Positions 27,403-36,162 of a stretch of DNA of 64,000 nt are shown here, in pieces. Within the stretch, counting starts at the first letter, position 1. The number at the start of each line of letters is the position of its first letter. Source of the stretch: Halovenus amylolytica (GTDB taxonomy: Archaea > Halobacteriota > Halobacteria > Halobacteriales > Haloarculaceae); the NCBI GenBank assembly GCA_004015825.1, contig SAYS01000017.1:61478-125477 (forward strand), read 5' to 3'. Made by a program: the position numbers and the translations under genes. Under the pieces are notes generated by a model. The model saw only the letters and a list, made by a program, of their open reading frames with translations. It was not told where the DNA came from and ran no database searches.

Positions 27403-29427
27403 ATGATACTCTCCGATCGCGATATTGCGGCCCGGCTCGACGAGGGCGATCTCGTCATCGAACCCCTCGACGATCCCGAACTACAGATCCAGCCGGCGAG
27501 CGTCGATCTCCGCCTCGGCCGCGAGTTTCTGGAGTTCCAGCGGACGAACATTCCCTGTATCCACCCCGAAAGCGAAGACGAGGTCGAAGATTACGTCACG
27601 AAAACAGAGGTCCCGGAAGGCGACGAGTTCATCCTCCATCCCGGTGATTTCGTCCTCGGGACGACCAAAGAGCGCGTCGAGATCCCGCCGGATATCATCG
27701 CCAACGTCGAGGGGCGATCCTCGCTCGGTCGACTCGCGATCGTCGTCCACGCATCATTACCCTACGACGAGGAGGTCTTCCTGTGGACGCCGGAAGGTGG
27801 GTTCGGGTTTCACGAGATCGGGGATATCGTCGAGAACGAACGTCTGGCCCGCGCGGTTTCTTTCGATCCAAAGACACTCGAAGTCGGGACACACCGCGTA
27901 ACCGACTACATCACCAACCCGACCAAACGGATCTATCGCGTGCGGTTGCAGTCCGGGCGCGAGGTACTCGTGACGAAAGACCACAATCTGTTTACCCTCG
28001 ACGATCACGGTGGGGTGAGTCGAGTTTCCAGCGAGGACGCAGAGGGTACACACGTGATGGTCCCGGCGACGCTCCCGGATTCGCCGACAGCGACCGATAC
28101 GCTCGATCTGGCCAATCTGGTCGATCCCGAGGAGACGACTCTGTACGCCGCCGACGGCTTCGGTGAGGTCGACTGGCGACGGGTTCCGGCTGGCTCGCGA
28201 CGGTTCTACGAGGAGACGGAGAGCGCGCCCATGGCAGCACTTTCCAGAACCGAGATGCCATCACAGGTCGAGATCTCGTTCAAACAGGGCGATACGAAAC
28301 TGACCAGGGAACTCGAAGTGACCCCGGAGTTCGGCTGGGTACTCGGGTTCTACATTGCAGAAGGGTACGCTCGTCGAAAACAGATCCAGATTTCGAACGT
28401 CGACGAGACGTTGCTCGAGCGGTTCGTTGACTTCTTCGAGACGCACGATACGGGTGTCTGCTGGCGTGAGACCGACCGGATCACGAAGGTAACGATCAGC
28501 TCGGCGCTCTGGTCGGGGATCTTCCGGGAGCTAGCCGGCACGAACGAGCGGAAGACGATTCCGGAACGAGCGTTCGACTGGCCCGAGCCAGTGCTCGAAG
28601 CGTTGCTCGAAGGGTTACTCGACGGGGACGGCTGCCGGCGCGAATCCCGGGACACGCTGTACACGGCGTACCCCGAACTCGCGAACCGGGCGGCATATCT
28701 TGGCTCGCGGCTCGGTCTGCTGACGTCGATCTACAGCCGAGAGCGGGAAACGTACATCCCGATGAGCGACGTCGAATGGTCCGGTGAGATGTGGGCCGTC
28801 GATTTCAGTGAGGATGCACACAAACGCGGGCAGTACGTTCCGACTCCGAACTCGTTGCTCCGGCAGTACCGGGAGAACGCAGATATGCGAATGCAAGAGG
28901 CGGCCGATGCGATGGGATACTCGTCGAAATCGAGTATTTCGAACGTCGAAAACGAAGAGTACGAGAGTATTAAACGTGACACCCTCGAACGGTTCCGAGA
29001 CGCCTACGACCGGGCGGGAGTCGACACGAGCCGGGTCGATCAGATTCTCGATGGCGGGGTGCGTTTCGAGGAAGTGATCGCCGTCGAGAAAACAGGCAGA
29101 GTCGAACCGACCTACGACCTCGAAGTCCAGCCGGACGGACGGACGATCGAGAACTTCATCGGGGGGCGCGGTGGTGTCTTCCTGTCGAACACGGCAGGCC
29201 TCTGCGATCCGGGCTACCAGGGACAGATCACGCTCGAACTGTCGAATCTCGGTGCCGCGCCGGTCGCACTCGCACCCGATATGCGGATCTCACAGCTGAC
29301 GTTTACCGAACTCTCCTCGCCGGCCGAACGACCGTACGGCAGCGAGCGGGGATCGAAGTATCAGGACCAGTCCGGGCCGCAGGCGTCGCGGATCGGCGGC
29401 GATCGCGAGTTCGGAGGTGACCAATGA
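27403..29427 (+). CDS. dcd: dCTP deaminase precursor interrupted by an intein
   Basis: 674 aa precursor. Exteins of 117 and 78 residues join to a 195-aa dCTP deaminase, the normal family length. The enzyme converts dCTP to dUTP (or to dUMP in bifunctional archaeal forms) in thymidylate synthesis. The N-extein carries [16 protein letters not shown]; the C-extein resumes [20 protein letters not shown], so the insertion splits the highly conserved HATAG(L/F)xDPG active-site motif. The stop overlaps the next ATG (ATGA), preceded by a strong SD. A TATA-like GATTTTACA (27371-27379) supports ATG 27403. Confidence 0.95.
   Translation: MILSDRDIAARLDEGDLVIEPLDDPELQIQPASVDLRLGREFLEFQRTNIPCIHPESEDEVEDYVTKTEVPEGDEFILHPGDFVLGTTKERVEIPPDIIANVEGRSSLGRLAIVVHASLPYDEEVFLWTPEGGFGFHEIGDIVENERLARAVSFDPKTLEVGTHRVTDYITNPTKRIYRVRLQSGREVLVTKDHNLFTLDDHGGVSRVSSEDAEGTHVMVPATLPDSPTATDTLDLANLVDPEETTLYAADGFGEVDWRRVPAGSRRFYEETESAPMAALSRTEMPSQVEISFKQGDTKLTRELEVTPEFGWVLGFYIAEGYARRKQIQISNVDETLLERFVDFFETHDTGVCWRETDRITKVTISSALWSGIFRELAGTNERKTIPERAFDWPEPVLEALLEGLLDGDGCRRESRDTLYTAYPELANRAAYLGSRLGLLTSIYSRERETYIPMSDVEWSGEMWAVDFSEDAHKRGQYVPTPNSLLRQYRENADMRMQEAADAMGYSSKSSISNVENEEYESIKRDTLERFRDAYDRAGVDTSRVDQILDGGVRFEEVIAVEKTGRVEPTYDLEVQPDGRTIENFIGGRGGVFLSNTAGLCDPGYQGQITLELSNLGAAPVALAPDMRISQLTFTELSSPAERPYGSERGSKYQDQSGPQASRIGGDREFGGDQ
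27754..29190 (+). other. Intein with LAGLIDADG endonuclease and HTH in dcd
   Basis: 479 residues, Ser118 to Asn596 of the precursor. Splicing features: Ser as first residue, block [10 protein letters not shown]-terminal block near YDLEVQPDG, and terminal Ser-Asn followed by extein Thr. The penultimate His found in most inteins is Ser here. Two LAGLIDADG motifs are visible: [11 protein letters not shown] (about 28336-28368) and [10 protein letters not shown] (about 28602-28632), so the homing endonuclease may be active. A helix-turn-helix segment ([20 protein letters not shown], about 28892-28951) follows, probably for DNA recognition. Confidence 0.92.
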
Positions 29428-29498
29428 GCGACCACGAGCACAGCGAGTGTGTCGCGAGTATCAGCGAGAAACGAGCAGAGTTCGGAGGTGACCAATGA
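29424..29498 (+). CDS. Micro-ORF 1 (24 aa) between dcd and thiR
   Basis: 24 codons, starting [12 protein letters not shown] and ending RAEFGGDQ. Its ATG overlaps the dcd stop (ATGA) and its own TGA overlaps the next ATG. A strong Shine-Dalgarno GGAGGTGA lies 3 nt before the start (29413-29420), and the same SD recurs inside its last codons to serve micro-ORF 2. The peptide is homologous to micro-ORF 2 and its end also matches the dcd end (EFGGDQ), so the unit arose by tandem duplication. It is likely a translated coupling device rather than a functional protein. Confidence 0.7.
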   Translation: MSDHEHSECVASISEKRAEFGGDQ

Positions 29499-29569
29499 GT
29501 CTCCGCGAGCACAGCGAGCGTGAGACGTTACTCGTCGAGAAACGAGCAGCGTTCGGAGGCGACCAATGA
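29495..29569 (+). CDS. Micro-ORF 2 (24 aa) between dcd and thiR
   Basis: 24 codons, starting [13 protein letters not shown] and ending RAAFGGDQ, exactly as long as micro-ORF 1. SD GGAGGTGA at 29484-29491 precedes its start, and SD GGAGGCGA (29555-29562) within its end serves thiR, whose ATG (29566) overlaps its TGA. The 71-bp period and the shared EHSE and GGDQ residues show tandem duplication with the reading frame kept. Confidence 0.7.
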   Translation: MSLREHSERETLLVEKRAAFGGDQ

Positions 29570-30465
29570 AATTCGCCGAAGAGATCGTCGTCGAGGAGTT
29601 TCTCCCGACCTTCCGATCACTGCTCGCCGAATCACTGCGCGAGCGCGGGCTCACCCAGGACGAGGTCGCGAGACACCTGGGAATCAGCCAGAGTGCCGTC
29701 TCGAAGTACGTCCACGGTGAGGTGGATCGAAACGAACGCGTGCTCGACGACGATCGCCTCCAGACACTCGTCGAGGAACTCGCAGACGGGCTGGCTGCTG
29801 GCGAGATAACACCGGTCGAGGCGCTCATCGAGACCGAGGTCTGCATCCGGGATCTCGAACGCGGCGGCGTCCTCGCCGATTTGCACGCCGAGGCAGTGCC
29901 GGAACTCGCCGAGTACGACGGCTACTTCGCCGTCCACGATCCCGACAGCCGACTCCGGAAGGCGAGTCAGGTCCGATCCTCGGTCCGGCGGGGACTCCGA
30001 ATCCTCCGCAACACCGAGGGGTTCACCCAGCAGATCCCGAACGTCGGCTCGAATCTCGTCGAGTGTCTTCCCGACGCACAGAGTGTCGACGACGTGGCTG
30101 CGATTCCCGGTCGACTGCTGGCCGTCCACGGGCAGTTGACCGTCCCCGGCGAACCCGAGTTCGGGGTCAGCCAGCACGTCGCCAACGTCTTGCTCGCAGC
30201 GCGGGCCGAGGGCAGCGACGCCCGGGCTGCGCTGAACGTCAGCTACAGCGAGGACCTCGTCGATGCACTCGCGGCCGACGGCTCCGTCACCGCCGAGTTC
30301 GACGCCGAAGCGGGGCTCGACGACGCGATTTCGGCGGCGCTGGCGGCGACGCCGGACGCCTCGGTGCTCTACCAGACCGGCGGATTCGGGATCGAGCCGG
30401 TCGTCTACGTGCTCGGTCCGGACGCCCCGACGGTCGCAGCGACGATCCGTGATCTCGATGCCTGA
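29566..30465 (+). CDS. thiR: ThiR-type regulator: HTH fused to ThiN domain
   Basis: 299 aa. An XRE-like helix-turn-helix at about 15-60 (LRERGLTQDEVARHLGISQS AVSKYVHG) is followed by a linker and a C-terminal ThiN-like domain (about 125-297: GFTQQIPNVGSNLVECLPDA, GQLTVPGEPEFGVSQHVANV). This is the architecture of ThiR, the haloarchaeal repressor that senses thiamine compounds and controls thi4 and thiC. Thi4 is encoded 7 kb away. Translation is coupled to the upstream micro-ORFs. Stand-alone ThiN domains make thiamine phosphate, so residual catalysis is the alternative. Confidence 0.85.
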   Translation: MKFAEEIVVEEFLPTFRSLLAESLRERGLTQDEVARHLGISQSAVSKYVHGEVDRNERVLDDDRLQTLVEELADGLAAGEITPVEALIETEVCIRDLERGGVLADLHAEAVPELAEYDGYFAVHDPDSRLRKASQVRSSVRRGLRILRNTEGFTQQIPNVGSNLVECLPDAQSVDDVAAIPGRLLAVHGQLTVPGEPEFGVSQHVANVLLAARAEGSDARAALNVSYSEDLVDALAADGSVTAEFDAEAGLDDAISAALAATPDASVLYQTGGFGIEPVVYVLGPDAPTVAATIRDLDA

Positions 30466-31129
30466 CGAGACAGTCCGCACGACACAGCAGTTCTACAACC
30501 GCTGGGCCAGACTCTACGACCAGATCGCGACAGCGCCCGGTGTCACCTCCTGGCGGAGACGCGCCGCGGAAACGCTGTCGCTCTCTGCTGGCGATACTGT
30601 CGTCGAGATGGGCTGTGGGACCGGCGCGAACTTCCCCGCACTTCGCGAGGCTGTCGGTCCGACGGGTACTGTGGTCGGTATCGACCTGGTCGGCGGGATG
30701 CTCGCGCAGGCCCGCCGCCGGATCGACCGCGAGGGGTGGGTGAACGTCCACGTCGTCAGAGGCGACGCGATGCAGCCACCAGTCGACGAGGCAGATGCCG
30801 TCGTCTCGACCTTTCTGATCGGGATGCTCGCAGATCCCGCGAGCGCCGTTCGGACCTGGATCGAACTGGTCGAACCGGGCGGTCGACTCACGATGATGAA
30901 CGCCGGCCGGAGCGATCAGCTCGTCGCAACACCGCTGAATCTCGCCTTCCGTGGTTTCGTCAGGCTGGCTGCACCGGGAGAGAAAACTGCCCCCGGCTCA
31001 CCAGTCCGAGAACTCGAAGCCCGCTGGGAGGCCGCGAAAAAAGCTCTCTTCGAGGAGACCGTCGATCACGTCGACCACAGACTCGGTGGTGGATTCATCC
31101 GGCTTGCCAGTGGCCGCGTCCCCGAGTAA
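30458..31129 (+). CDS. SAM-dependent methyltransferase (UbiE-like)
   Basis: 223 aa from ATG 30458, overlapping the thiR stop by 8 nt. Motif I is VVEMGCGTGANFPAL, post-I is GIDLVGGML, and motif IV lies near AVVSTFLIGML. The N-terminal TTQQFYNRWARLYDQI is typical of UbiE/COQ5-like small-molecule methyltransferases. The substrate is unknown. The operon link to thiR does not by itself suggest a thiamine role. Confidence 0.82.
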   Translation: MPDETVRTTQQFYNRWARLYDQIATAPGVTSWRRRAAETLSLSAGDTVVEMGCGTGANFPALREAVGPTGTVVGIDLVGGMLAQARRRIDREGWVNVHVVRGDAMQPPVDEADAVVSTFLIGMLADPASAVRTWIELVEPGGRLTMMNAGRSDQLVATPLNLAFRGFVRLAAPGEKTAPGSPVRELEARWEAAKKALFEETVDHVDHRLGGGFIRLASGRVPE

Positions 31130-31139
31130 CGAGGGTTCG

Positions 31140-31907
31140 TCAGTCCGTGCCGTACAGCGACGTGTGGCGCTCACAGAACTCCGGTTCGCGAAGCTGAGCC
31201 TCGATGACGCCGGGCTGTCGGTGCGGGTTCGCCAGCCGACAGTGCTCTTGTTCACAGAACGCCTCGCCAGTATCCAGATAGTGCACGGCCTGCAGGACGT
31301 ATCCGTTTAGTACATCGGTCGTCCGCGGGTCATCTTCGACGAGAAAATCGCCTTCTACCTGTTCTTCGAGGACCTCACGGGGCGGCGCACCACCGGAGAG
31401 CATCGCGTGTTTTTGTTTCTCTTTGTAGTACGCCTCTGGTTTCGCTGGTGCTTCGTAGAGCCCGGGAACGGAGACGAGTGCTGGCTGTCCGAGGACGTTG
31501 ACGCGTTTGTGCCAGCGGCCGTCGTGGTCGCCCCAGGTGCCGAGGACACGACTCGTGAGAATGATGTGTGCGTGGTCGAGTCCCCGCTCGTCTTCGGGGA
31601 GTCGGGTACCGAGTCGTTTCTGGACGCCAAGTCCGTCGTAGAGAACGCCACCAGCGCGCTCGGGATCGTCGAGTGCGCGCTCCTCGTACCGGACGATACC
31701 CAGCATCGTGTTGCCCGTCTCGCGGTCGTGTGGCGAGAGGACACGCGTCTCGGCGAACTCCTCGGCGAGCGAATCATCGGCGTACAGTGAACAGAAGCGG
31801 TCGCGGACGGTTACCGTCGCGCCGATTCGGTCGGAGAGCCAGTCGGCGAGTGCGTCAGCGTCGGCCTCGGTTGTCGGGGCGCGATAGAGCGATACCTGCT
31901 CGACCAT
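31140..31907 (-). CDS. Conserved archaeal protein of unknown function
   Basis: 255 aa, no signal peptide. Conserved-looking blocks include DHAHIILTSRVLGTWGDHDG, RVNVLGQPALVSVPGLYEAP and a C-terminal Cys/His cluster (FCEQEHC...FCERH) that may bind metal. I recognise the sequence as a conserved haloarchaeal protein but cannot give a function. It is convergent with the methyltransferase gene. Confidence 0.65.
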   Translation of the reverse strand: MVEQVSLYRAPTTEADADALADWLSDRIGATVTVRDRFCSLYADDSLAEEFAETRVLSPHDRETGNTMLGIVRYEERALDDPERAGGVLYDGLGVQKRLGTRLPEDERGLDHAHIILTSRVLGTWGDHDGRWHKRVNVLGQPALVSVPGLYEAPAKPEAYYKEKQKHAMLSGGAPPREVLEEQVEGDFLVEDDPRTTDVLNGYVLQAVHYLDTGEAFCEQEHCRLANPHRQPGVIEAQLREPEFCERHTSLYGTD

Positions 31908-31964
31908 ATCAGGCTTTGCTGTGGGAAATGCAAACTGCTTGCGATTTGCCGGAGCGCTGGTCGG

Positions 31965-32711
31965 TCAGCGACGGCGGGAGATGCCTAGTAATCCGGCCAG
32001 TGCCAGTACGGCAGCGAGGATACCGAACCCTGCACCCGTTCCGTCCGAATCGGTCGCAGCGTCGGTCGGTGCCATCGTCACCTCGAAGCCGTCGAGTCGC
32101 TGGTCACTCTCCCAGACTGCCTGGCCGTCGTTGGTCGAGGGGTCCGGACTGGCTGCAGTGATCTGGTGGGTCTCCGGCGGTTCGATGGTCAGTGCTCGGT
32201 CGGTCTCGAACCCGCTGTCGAACGGTGCGTCGATCCGGACTTTGTCGCCGTCGGTGGCTGCGAGCTGTTCCCAGTCGGCTGTCACTCGGACGACGCCAAC
32301 CTCCGCACTGTCGTGGGTTCGCGTCTCGATTTCGGGTTCGGACACGGCCATCTCGCGGTCCGCCCCAGCGTTCGTCTCCGTCGCGACGTTCGAGAGGCGC
32401 GTCTCGTAGCGATCCAGTAGTTGCTGCTGTCTGGTCTCGTCCGAGCGGAACCCCTCGTATGCCCGCCGCTCCTCCTCGACTGTCAGGTCGAACGGAACAG
32501 TGAGGGTGACCGTCGCGTCACCATCTTCCTGAACGGAGACGATCATCGCTTCGGAACTGGGGTCGTCCACCTGGGCCGTGGCCCCGCCGCTTGCAGCGAT
32601 CACCATCGTGGCGGCCAGCGCCAGACAGACCGCGACCACGCTAACTTGTCGCCCGTGGCTCCGGAGCCAGTCGCGTCGCTCCGTCCTGTCCGCGCAGTCG
32701 TGATTACTCAT
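31965..32711 (-). CDS. Secreted protein with PGF-CTERM-like anchor
   Basis: 248 aa from ATG 32711. A signal peptide (VVAVCLALAATMVIAASGGATA) is followed by an ectodomain of about 170 residues and a C-terminal tail GAGFGILAAVLALAGLLG plus SRRR, a variant of the PGF-CTERM signal cut by archaeosortase A and replaced by lipid. The ectodomain aligns by eye with that of the membrane HTH protein at 34660 (shared REMA, a Trp/Phe-rich strand, IEPP, near-final VxFVP/VTMAP). The ATG overlaps the upstream stop by 8 nt (ATGAGTAA), so it is coupled to that gene. Confidence 0.75.
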   Translation of the reverse strand: MSNHDCADRTERRDWLRSHGRQVSVVAVCLALAATMVIAASGGATAQVDDPSSEAMIVSVQEDGDATVTLTVPFDLTVEEERRAYEGFRSDETRQQQLLDRYETRLSNVATETNAGADREMAVSEPEIETRTHDSAEVGVVRVTADWEQLAATDGDKVRIDAPFDSGFETDRALTIEPPETHQITAASPDPSTNDGQAVWESDQRLDGFEVTMAPTDAATDSDGTGAGFGILAAVLALAGLLGISRRR

Positions 32712-34515
32712 CATCATCGTCGCTGTCGTCATCGTCGTCTTCATCCTCTTCATCATCGTCGTCCTCTTCTTCCTCGTCTTCATCACCGTCGTCACCATCC
32801 TCTTCCTCCTCGTCGTCCTCGCCGTCGTCACCTTCCTCGTCCTCGCCGTCTTCTTCGTTCTCTTCGTCTTCGAACTCGAATTCGAGTTCGGCTTCGGCGT
32901 CTCCGTCAGTGATGTCGATCTCCGCGCCCTCCGCCGGGAGCGTCACAGTGATCGTTCCGTTCTCGTCGGTCTGACCGACCGTTTCCTCGTCGATATCGAC
33001 CGTCGCTCCCTCGACCTCCTCGCCGTCAGCAGTGACAGTCAGCGTCACTTCCTCGCCGGGTCCTGGCTCACCGTCGGTGACACTGACGTCGAGTTCTCTG
33101 TCATCGTCGTCACTCTCTTCGTCGTCATCCGCTTCGAGTTCGTACTCCAGTTCGGCTTCACGGTCCTGGTACTCGATGTCGATTTCGAGTTCCTCGCTGT
33201 CGGGTAGCGCGAACGAAACAGTCCCGTCCGTGCCGGTCACACCGACTGGCTCCTCGTTCGCCGCGACGGACGCTCCTTCGACCGGTTCACCGTCGAGCAG
33301 CACCGAGACAGTGACGGTCCCGTTATCGATGTCGGCCGTCGCACCGAGTTCGCCGTCTGCTTCCTCGTCTTCGAACTCGAATTCGAGTTCACCCTCGCGC
33401 TCGCCGGCGGTCACCTCGATCTCGGCCTCGTCGTCCGCCGGGAGCGTCACAGTGATCGTTCCGTTCTCGTCGGTCGTCCCGACAGTCCCGTCGCCGAGTT
33501 CGACCGTCGCATCCGAGACTGGCTCACCGCTGGCCGTGACAGTCAGCGTGATCTCTTCACCAGGTGCGGGCTCGCCCTCGGTCACACGGACGGCGAGTCG
33601 TTCGTCGTCGTCATCGTCGTCTTCGGATTCGACAGACTCCTCCAGTTCGAACACCGTTCCGGTCTCACCGTCGACAGCGACCTCGGCTTCGCCCTCGCCG
33701 GCGCCGTGGAGTTCGAACTCGAACTCGTAGGCGCCGTCGTCAGTACTGGTACTGGTCAGCACCCACTCTCCATCCTGCTCGGAGAGGCTGCCAGCCGCAA
33801 TATCGGTCGCTTCGGACTGATTCAGTTCGTAGGTGCCGCTGCCATCGCGTGGCCGCTCGAACTGTCGTGACTGCTCGCCATCCTCGCTGCTCACCTCGAT
33901 CTGGACACCGTTTTCGCGTTCGATCTCGATCTCGATTTCACCTGCCGACTCCGCCGTGTACTGGGCGAGAATCGCACTGGTCGTCCGGGTGGAGACCGGG
34001 CTGACCTGGTCCGTAATCTGGTCGAAGTCGTCCTCGGTGATGTCGAACGCGCGCTGTTCTGCGGCCGGGAGCTGTGCCGCGTAGTCGGCGAGTCGCTCGG
34101 TGTTGCGCTCGACTGCGTTTGCCTTCGTCGTCAGCGATGCGATCCGCTGGGCGAAGGTGGAGCCGTCGATCTCATCGTTGCGGTAGGATTCGGTCAGTTC
34201 GTCGTACTGGGTTCGCAACTCGGTCGCCGTCGTTTCGAGTTCGGTAGCCCGATCTGCGATCGCTTCGGCCCGTTCAGTCGAGCTGGTCTCGTTGAATCGC
34301 TGTTCGAAGCCGGCCTGGTCGGCCTCGCTTCGAACCTCGTCGGTCGTCGCCGAGGCGACTGTCGAGAGCTGCTGTCCGACCTCGATATCGACCGTCTCGT
34401 TCTGTTGCTCGCCCGTCTGAGCAGCTGTCCCCGATATCGCTGCGGCCGGGAGGACCATCCCGGCTGCGACCGCAGCCATGAGGACGAGAACTGCTGTCGT
34501 TCTGAGTCGTGACAT
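32704..34515 (-). CDS. Secreted repeat protein with Ig-like domains and poly-acidic tail
   Basis: 603 aa from ATG 34515 (a second ATG is 9 nt upstream). Signal peptide at about 1-35; helical/coiled-coil region at about 40-170; then three related Ig-like/carboxypeptidase-regulatory-like repeats, recognisable by GEP.PGEE(I/V)TLTV, TVGTTDENGTITVTLPA and FEFEDEE. The last 65 residues are almost only Asp, Glu and a few Gly or Asn. No membrane anchor or sorting motif is visible after the acidic tail. It probably acts outside the membrane; the function is unknown. Confidence 0.72.
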   Translation of the reverse strand: MSRLRTTAVLVLMAAVAAGMVLPAAAISGTAAQTGEQQNETVDIEVGQQLSTVASATTDEVRSEADQAGFEQRFNETSSTERAEAIADRATELETTATELRTQYDELTESYRNDEIDGSTFAQRIASLTTKANAVERNTERLADYAAQLPAAEQRAFDITEDDFDQITDQVSPVSTRTTSAILAQYTAESAGEIEIEIERENGVQIEVSSEDGEQSRQFERPRDGSGTYELNQSEATDIAAGSLSEQDGEWVLTSTSTDDGAYEFEFELHGAGEGEAEVAVDGETGTVFELEESVESEDDDDDDERLAVRVTEGEPAPGEEITLTVTASGEPVSDATVELGDGTVGTTDENGTITVTLPADDEAEIEVTAGEREGELEFEFEDEEADGELGATADIDNGTVTVSVLLDGEPVEGASVAANEEPVGVTGTDGTVSFALPDSEELEIDIEYQDREAELEYELEADDDEESDDDDRELDVSVTDGEPGPGEEVTLTVTADGEEVEGATVDIDEETVGQTDENGTITVTLPAEGAEIDITDGDAEAELEFEFEDEENEEDGEDEEGDDGEDDEEEEDGDDGDEDEEEEDDDDEEDEDDDDDSDDDDE

Positions 34516-34659
34516 GGTCGCCACTCTCTCCTGTACCTACTTCAACGCCGACGACCGTCGTCCCGAATTGCACCAGTTTTGCGACGTTTGCACCGGATTT
34601 CACCGGTTTGCACGAGCCACTAACATGCAACTTATACACCCCCGGACGAAGTATCGGCT

Positions 34660-35778
34660 GTGATATCTCGCCGCTGGCTGGTGTGTCTCGCTCTCGGACT
34701 GCTCGTCGTGCTCGGAATCGGTGTGGTTGCAGGTGGGGCGGTCGCTGACAGCGATCGAACAGTCGACCAGCGTTCTACCGGCGAGTTCCCGCAGGTCGAG
34801 GAAGCCCCGGATCCGGACGCCACGGTGACACGGATCGATCTCCATCCGAACGGGACTGCGGTCTGGAGTCTGACAGTCCGGATGCGACTCGACTCCAACG
34901 AGTCCGTCGAGGGATTCGAGGCCTTCGAAGATGAATTCGAGGCCAATCGCTCCCGGTATCTCGGTCAGTTCCGCGACCGGATGACCGGCGTCATCGGGAA
35001 TGCGGAAACCGTCACAGAACGAGAGATGGCAGCGACCGAATTCGACTCCGAGATCGGTGTTCAGGAGGTCCCGCGGCGGTGGGGGTATGTCGCCTACCAG
35101 TTTCGCTGGGAGGGGTTCGCGGCAGTCGACGACGGCGTCACTGTCGGTGACGTGTTCCGCGGTGGACTGTTTCTCGACGACGACGATGTCCTGATTATCG
35201 AGCCACCGACGGGATACGAACCCGATACTGTCGATCCAGCACCCGACGAGACTGGTGACAGCCGGTTGCAGTGGAACGGGCCGGTCTCGTTCGACGATCA
35301 GCGACCACAGGTCCGGTTCGTTCCTGCAGACTCCGCCCAGTCTAATGGGAGTGGAGGTTCCCTGCCGACAGCCGTAATTCTCGGTTCGGTCGTCGTACTC
35401 CTCGTCGGGCTGGCCGCCGTGTACACGCTGGGCCGTGACAGTGACGGCGAGCACCCGGTCACAGCTGACAGGGGAACCGAGCAGTCAGGCGCTGGCGGTA
35501 CTGCGAGCGAAGCCGACCCACAGAGTTTCGTCGATGACGGAGGCAATTCCCTCGAACTCGACGAGCTGGCGACCGACGAGGATCGTGTGATCGCGCTGCT
35601 GGAAGCCGAAGCCGGGCGGATGCGCCAGGCGGATATAGCCGACCGACTCGACTGGTCGGCCTCGAAGACCTCACGTGTTATCTCCGAACTCGCAGCGGAC
35701 GACGCAGTCGAGAAACTCCGAATCGGCCGCGAAAACGTGATCGATCTCGGTGACGACACCGGAAACAGCGATTCCTGA
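34660..35778 (+). CDS. Membrane-anchored helix-turn-helix protein with extracellular domain
   Basis: 372 aa from GTG 34660; a TATA-like CTTATACA about 27 nt before it supports this start. N-terminal signal or anchor helix (6-28), ectodomain (about 40-220), one transmembrane helix (about 229-248: TAVILGSVVVLLVGLAAVYTL), acidic linker, and a C-terminal winged HTH (about 305-365: VIALLEAEAGRMRQADIADR, then SASKTSRVISELAADDAV). The inferred role is signal transduction from outside to DNA. It is divergent from the surface-protein operon, which carries a paralogous ectodomain. Confidence 0.78.
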   Translation: MISRRWLVCLALGLLVVLGIGVVAGGAVADSDRTVDQRSTGEFPQVEEAPDPDATVTRIDLHPNGTAVWSLTVRMRLDSNESVEGFEAFEDEFEANRSRYLGQFRDRMTGVIGNAETVTEREMAATEFDSEIGVQEVPRRWGYVAYQFRWEGFAAVDDGVTVGDVFRGGLFLDDDDVLIIEPPTGYEPDTVDPAPDETGDSRLQWNGPVSFDDQRPQVRFVPADSAQSNGSGGSLPTAVILGSVVVLLVGLAAVYTLGRDSDGEHPVTADRGTEQSGAGGTASEADPQSFVDDGGNSLELDELATDEDRVIALLEAEAGRMRQADIADRLDWSASKTSRVISELAADDAVEKLRIGRENVIDLGDDTGNSDS

Positions 35779-35816
35779 GGCGATCCTGTGTATCGCCAGT
35801 ACACTCTCGGTGAGGC

Positions 35817-35826
35817 TTTTTTATAC
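35817..35826 (+). promoter_or_regulatory. TATA box of the glutaredoxin-like gene
   Basis: TTTTTTATAC, centred 26 nt from ATG 35847, consistent with a leaderless transcript. Confidence 0.5.
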
Positions 35827-35846
35827 TCGAACCCGTTCTTGTAGCT

Positions 35847-36158
35847 ATGACAACTCGTGACCCTGGGCTGGAGCTGTACGAACTCCAGAGCTGTCCGTAC
35901 TGTGCGAAGGTCCGCCGAGCGCTCGACGATCTCGACCTGGAGTACGAATCGCACACCGTTCCTTCCTCGCGAAAAAACCGGAACAGGGTGCAGAAAATAA
36001 GTGGGCAATCTGGCGTCCCGGTGCTGGTCGATCCGAACAACGGGATTGAGGGAATGCCGGAGAGTGACGATATCGTCGAGTACCTCTACGAGGAGTACGG
36101 TGACGGGAAAGAACGGCCATCCGGGCTCGTTTCGCGAGTGCTCTCGGCGCTGTTCTAA
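35847..36158 (+). CDS. Glutaredoxin-like thioredoxin-fold protein
   Basis: 103 aa. The CPYC redox motif sits near the N-terminus (LYELQSCPYCAKVRRALDDL), with the cis-Pro region SGVPVLVDP and a C-terminal helix motif ESDDIVEYLYEEYG as in GST N-terminal domains. A likely cytoplasmic thiol oxidoreductase using the haloarchaeal thiol gamma-glutamylcysteine or protein partners. Confidence 0.88.
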   Translation: MTTRDPGLELYELQSCPYCAKVRRALDDLDLEYESHTVPSSRKNRNRVQKISGQSGVPVLVDPNNGIEGMPESDDIVEYLYEEYGDGKERPSGLVSRVLSALF

Positions 36159-36162
36159 CCCA

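Noticed and set aside
32711..32831. N-terminal extension of the PGF-CTERM-like gene reading as Thr/Lys/Arg/Met repeats
   Set aside because: It is the out-of-frame reading of the poly-acidic tail of the upstream gene; the real start at 32711 gives a proper signal peptide.
34600..35454. Long open frame on the minus strand opposite the membrane HTH gene
   Set aside because: The plus-strand protein has a signal, TM helix and HTH, while the minus frame shows no domain; it is a GC-driven shadow frame. Similar long shadows oppose uvrB, topA and smc.
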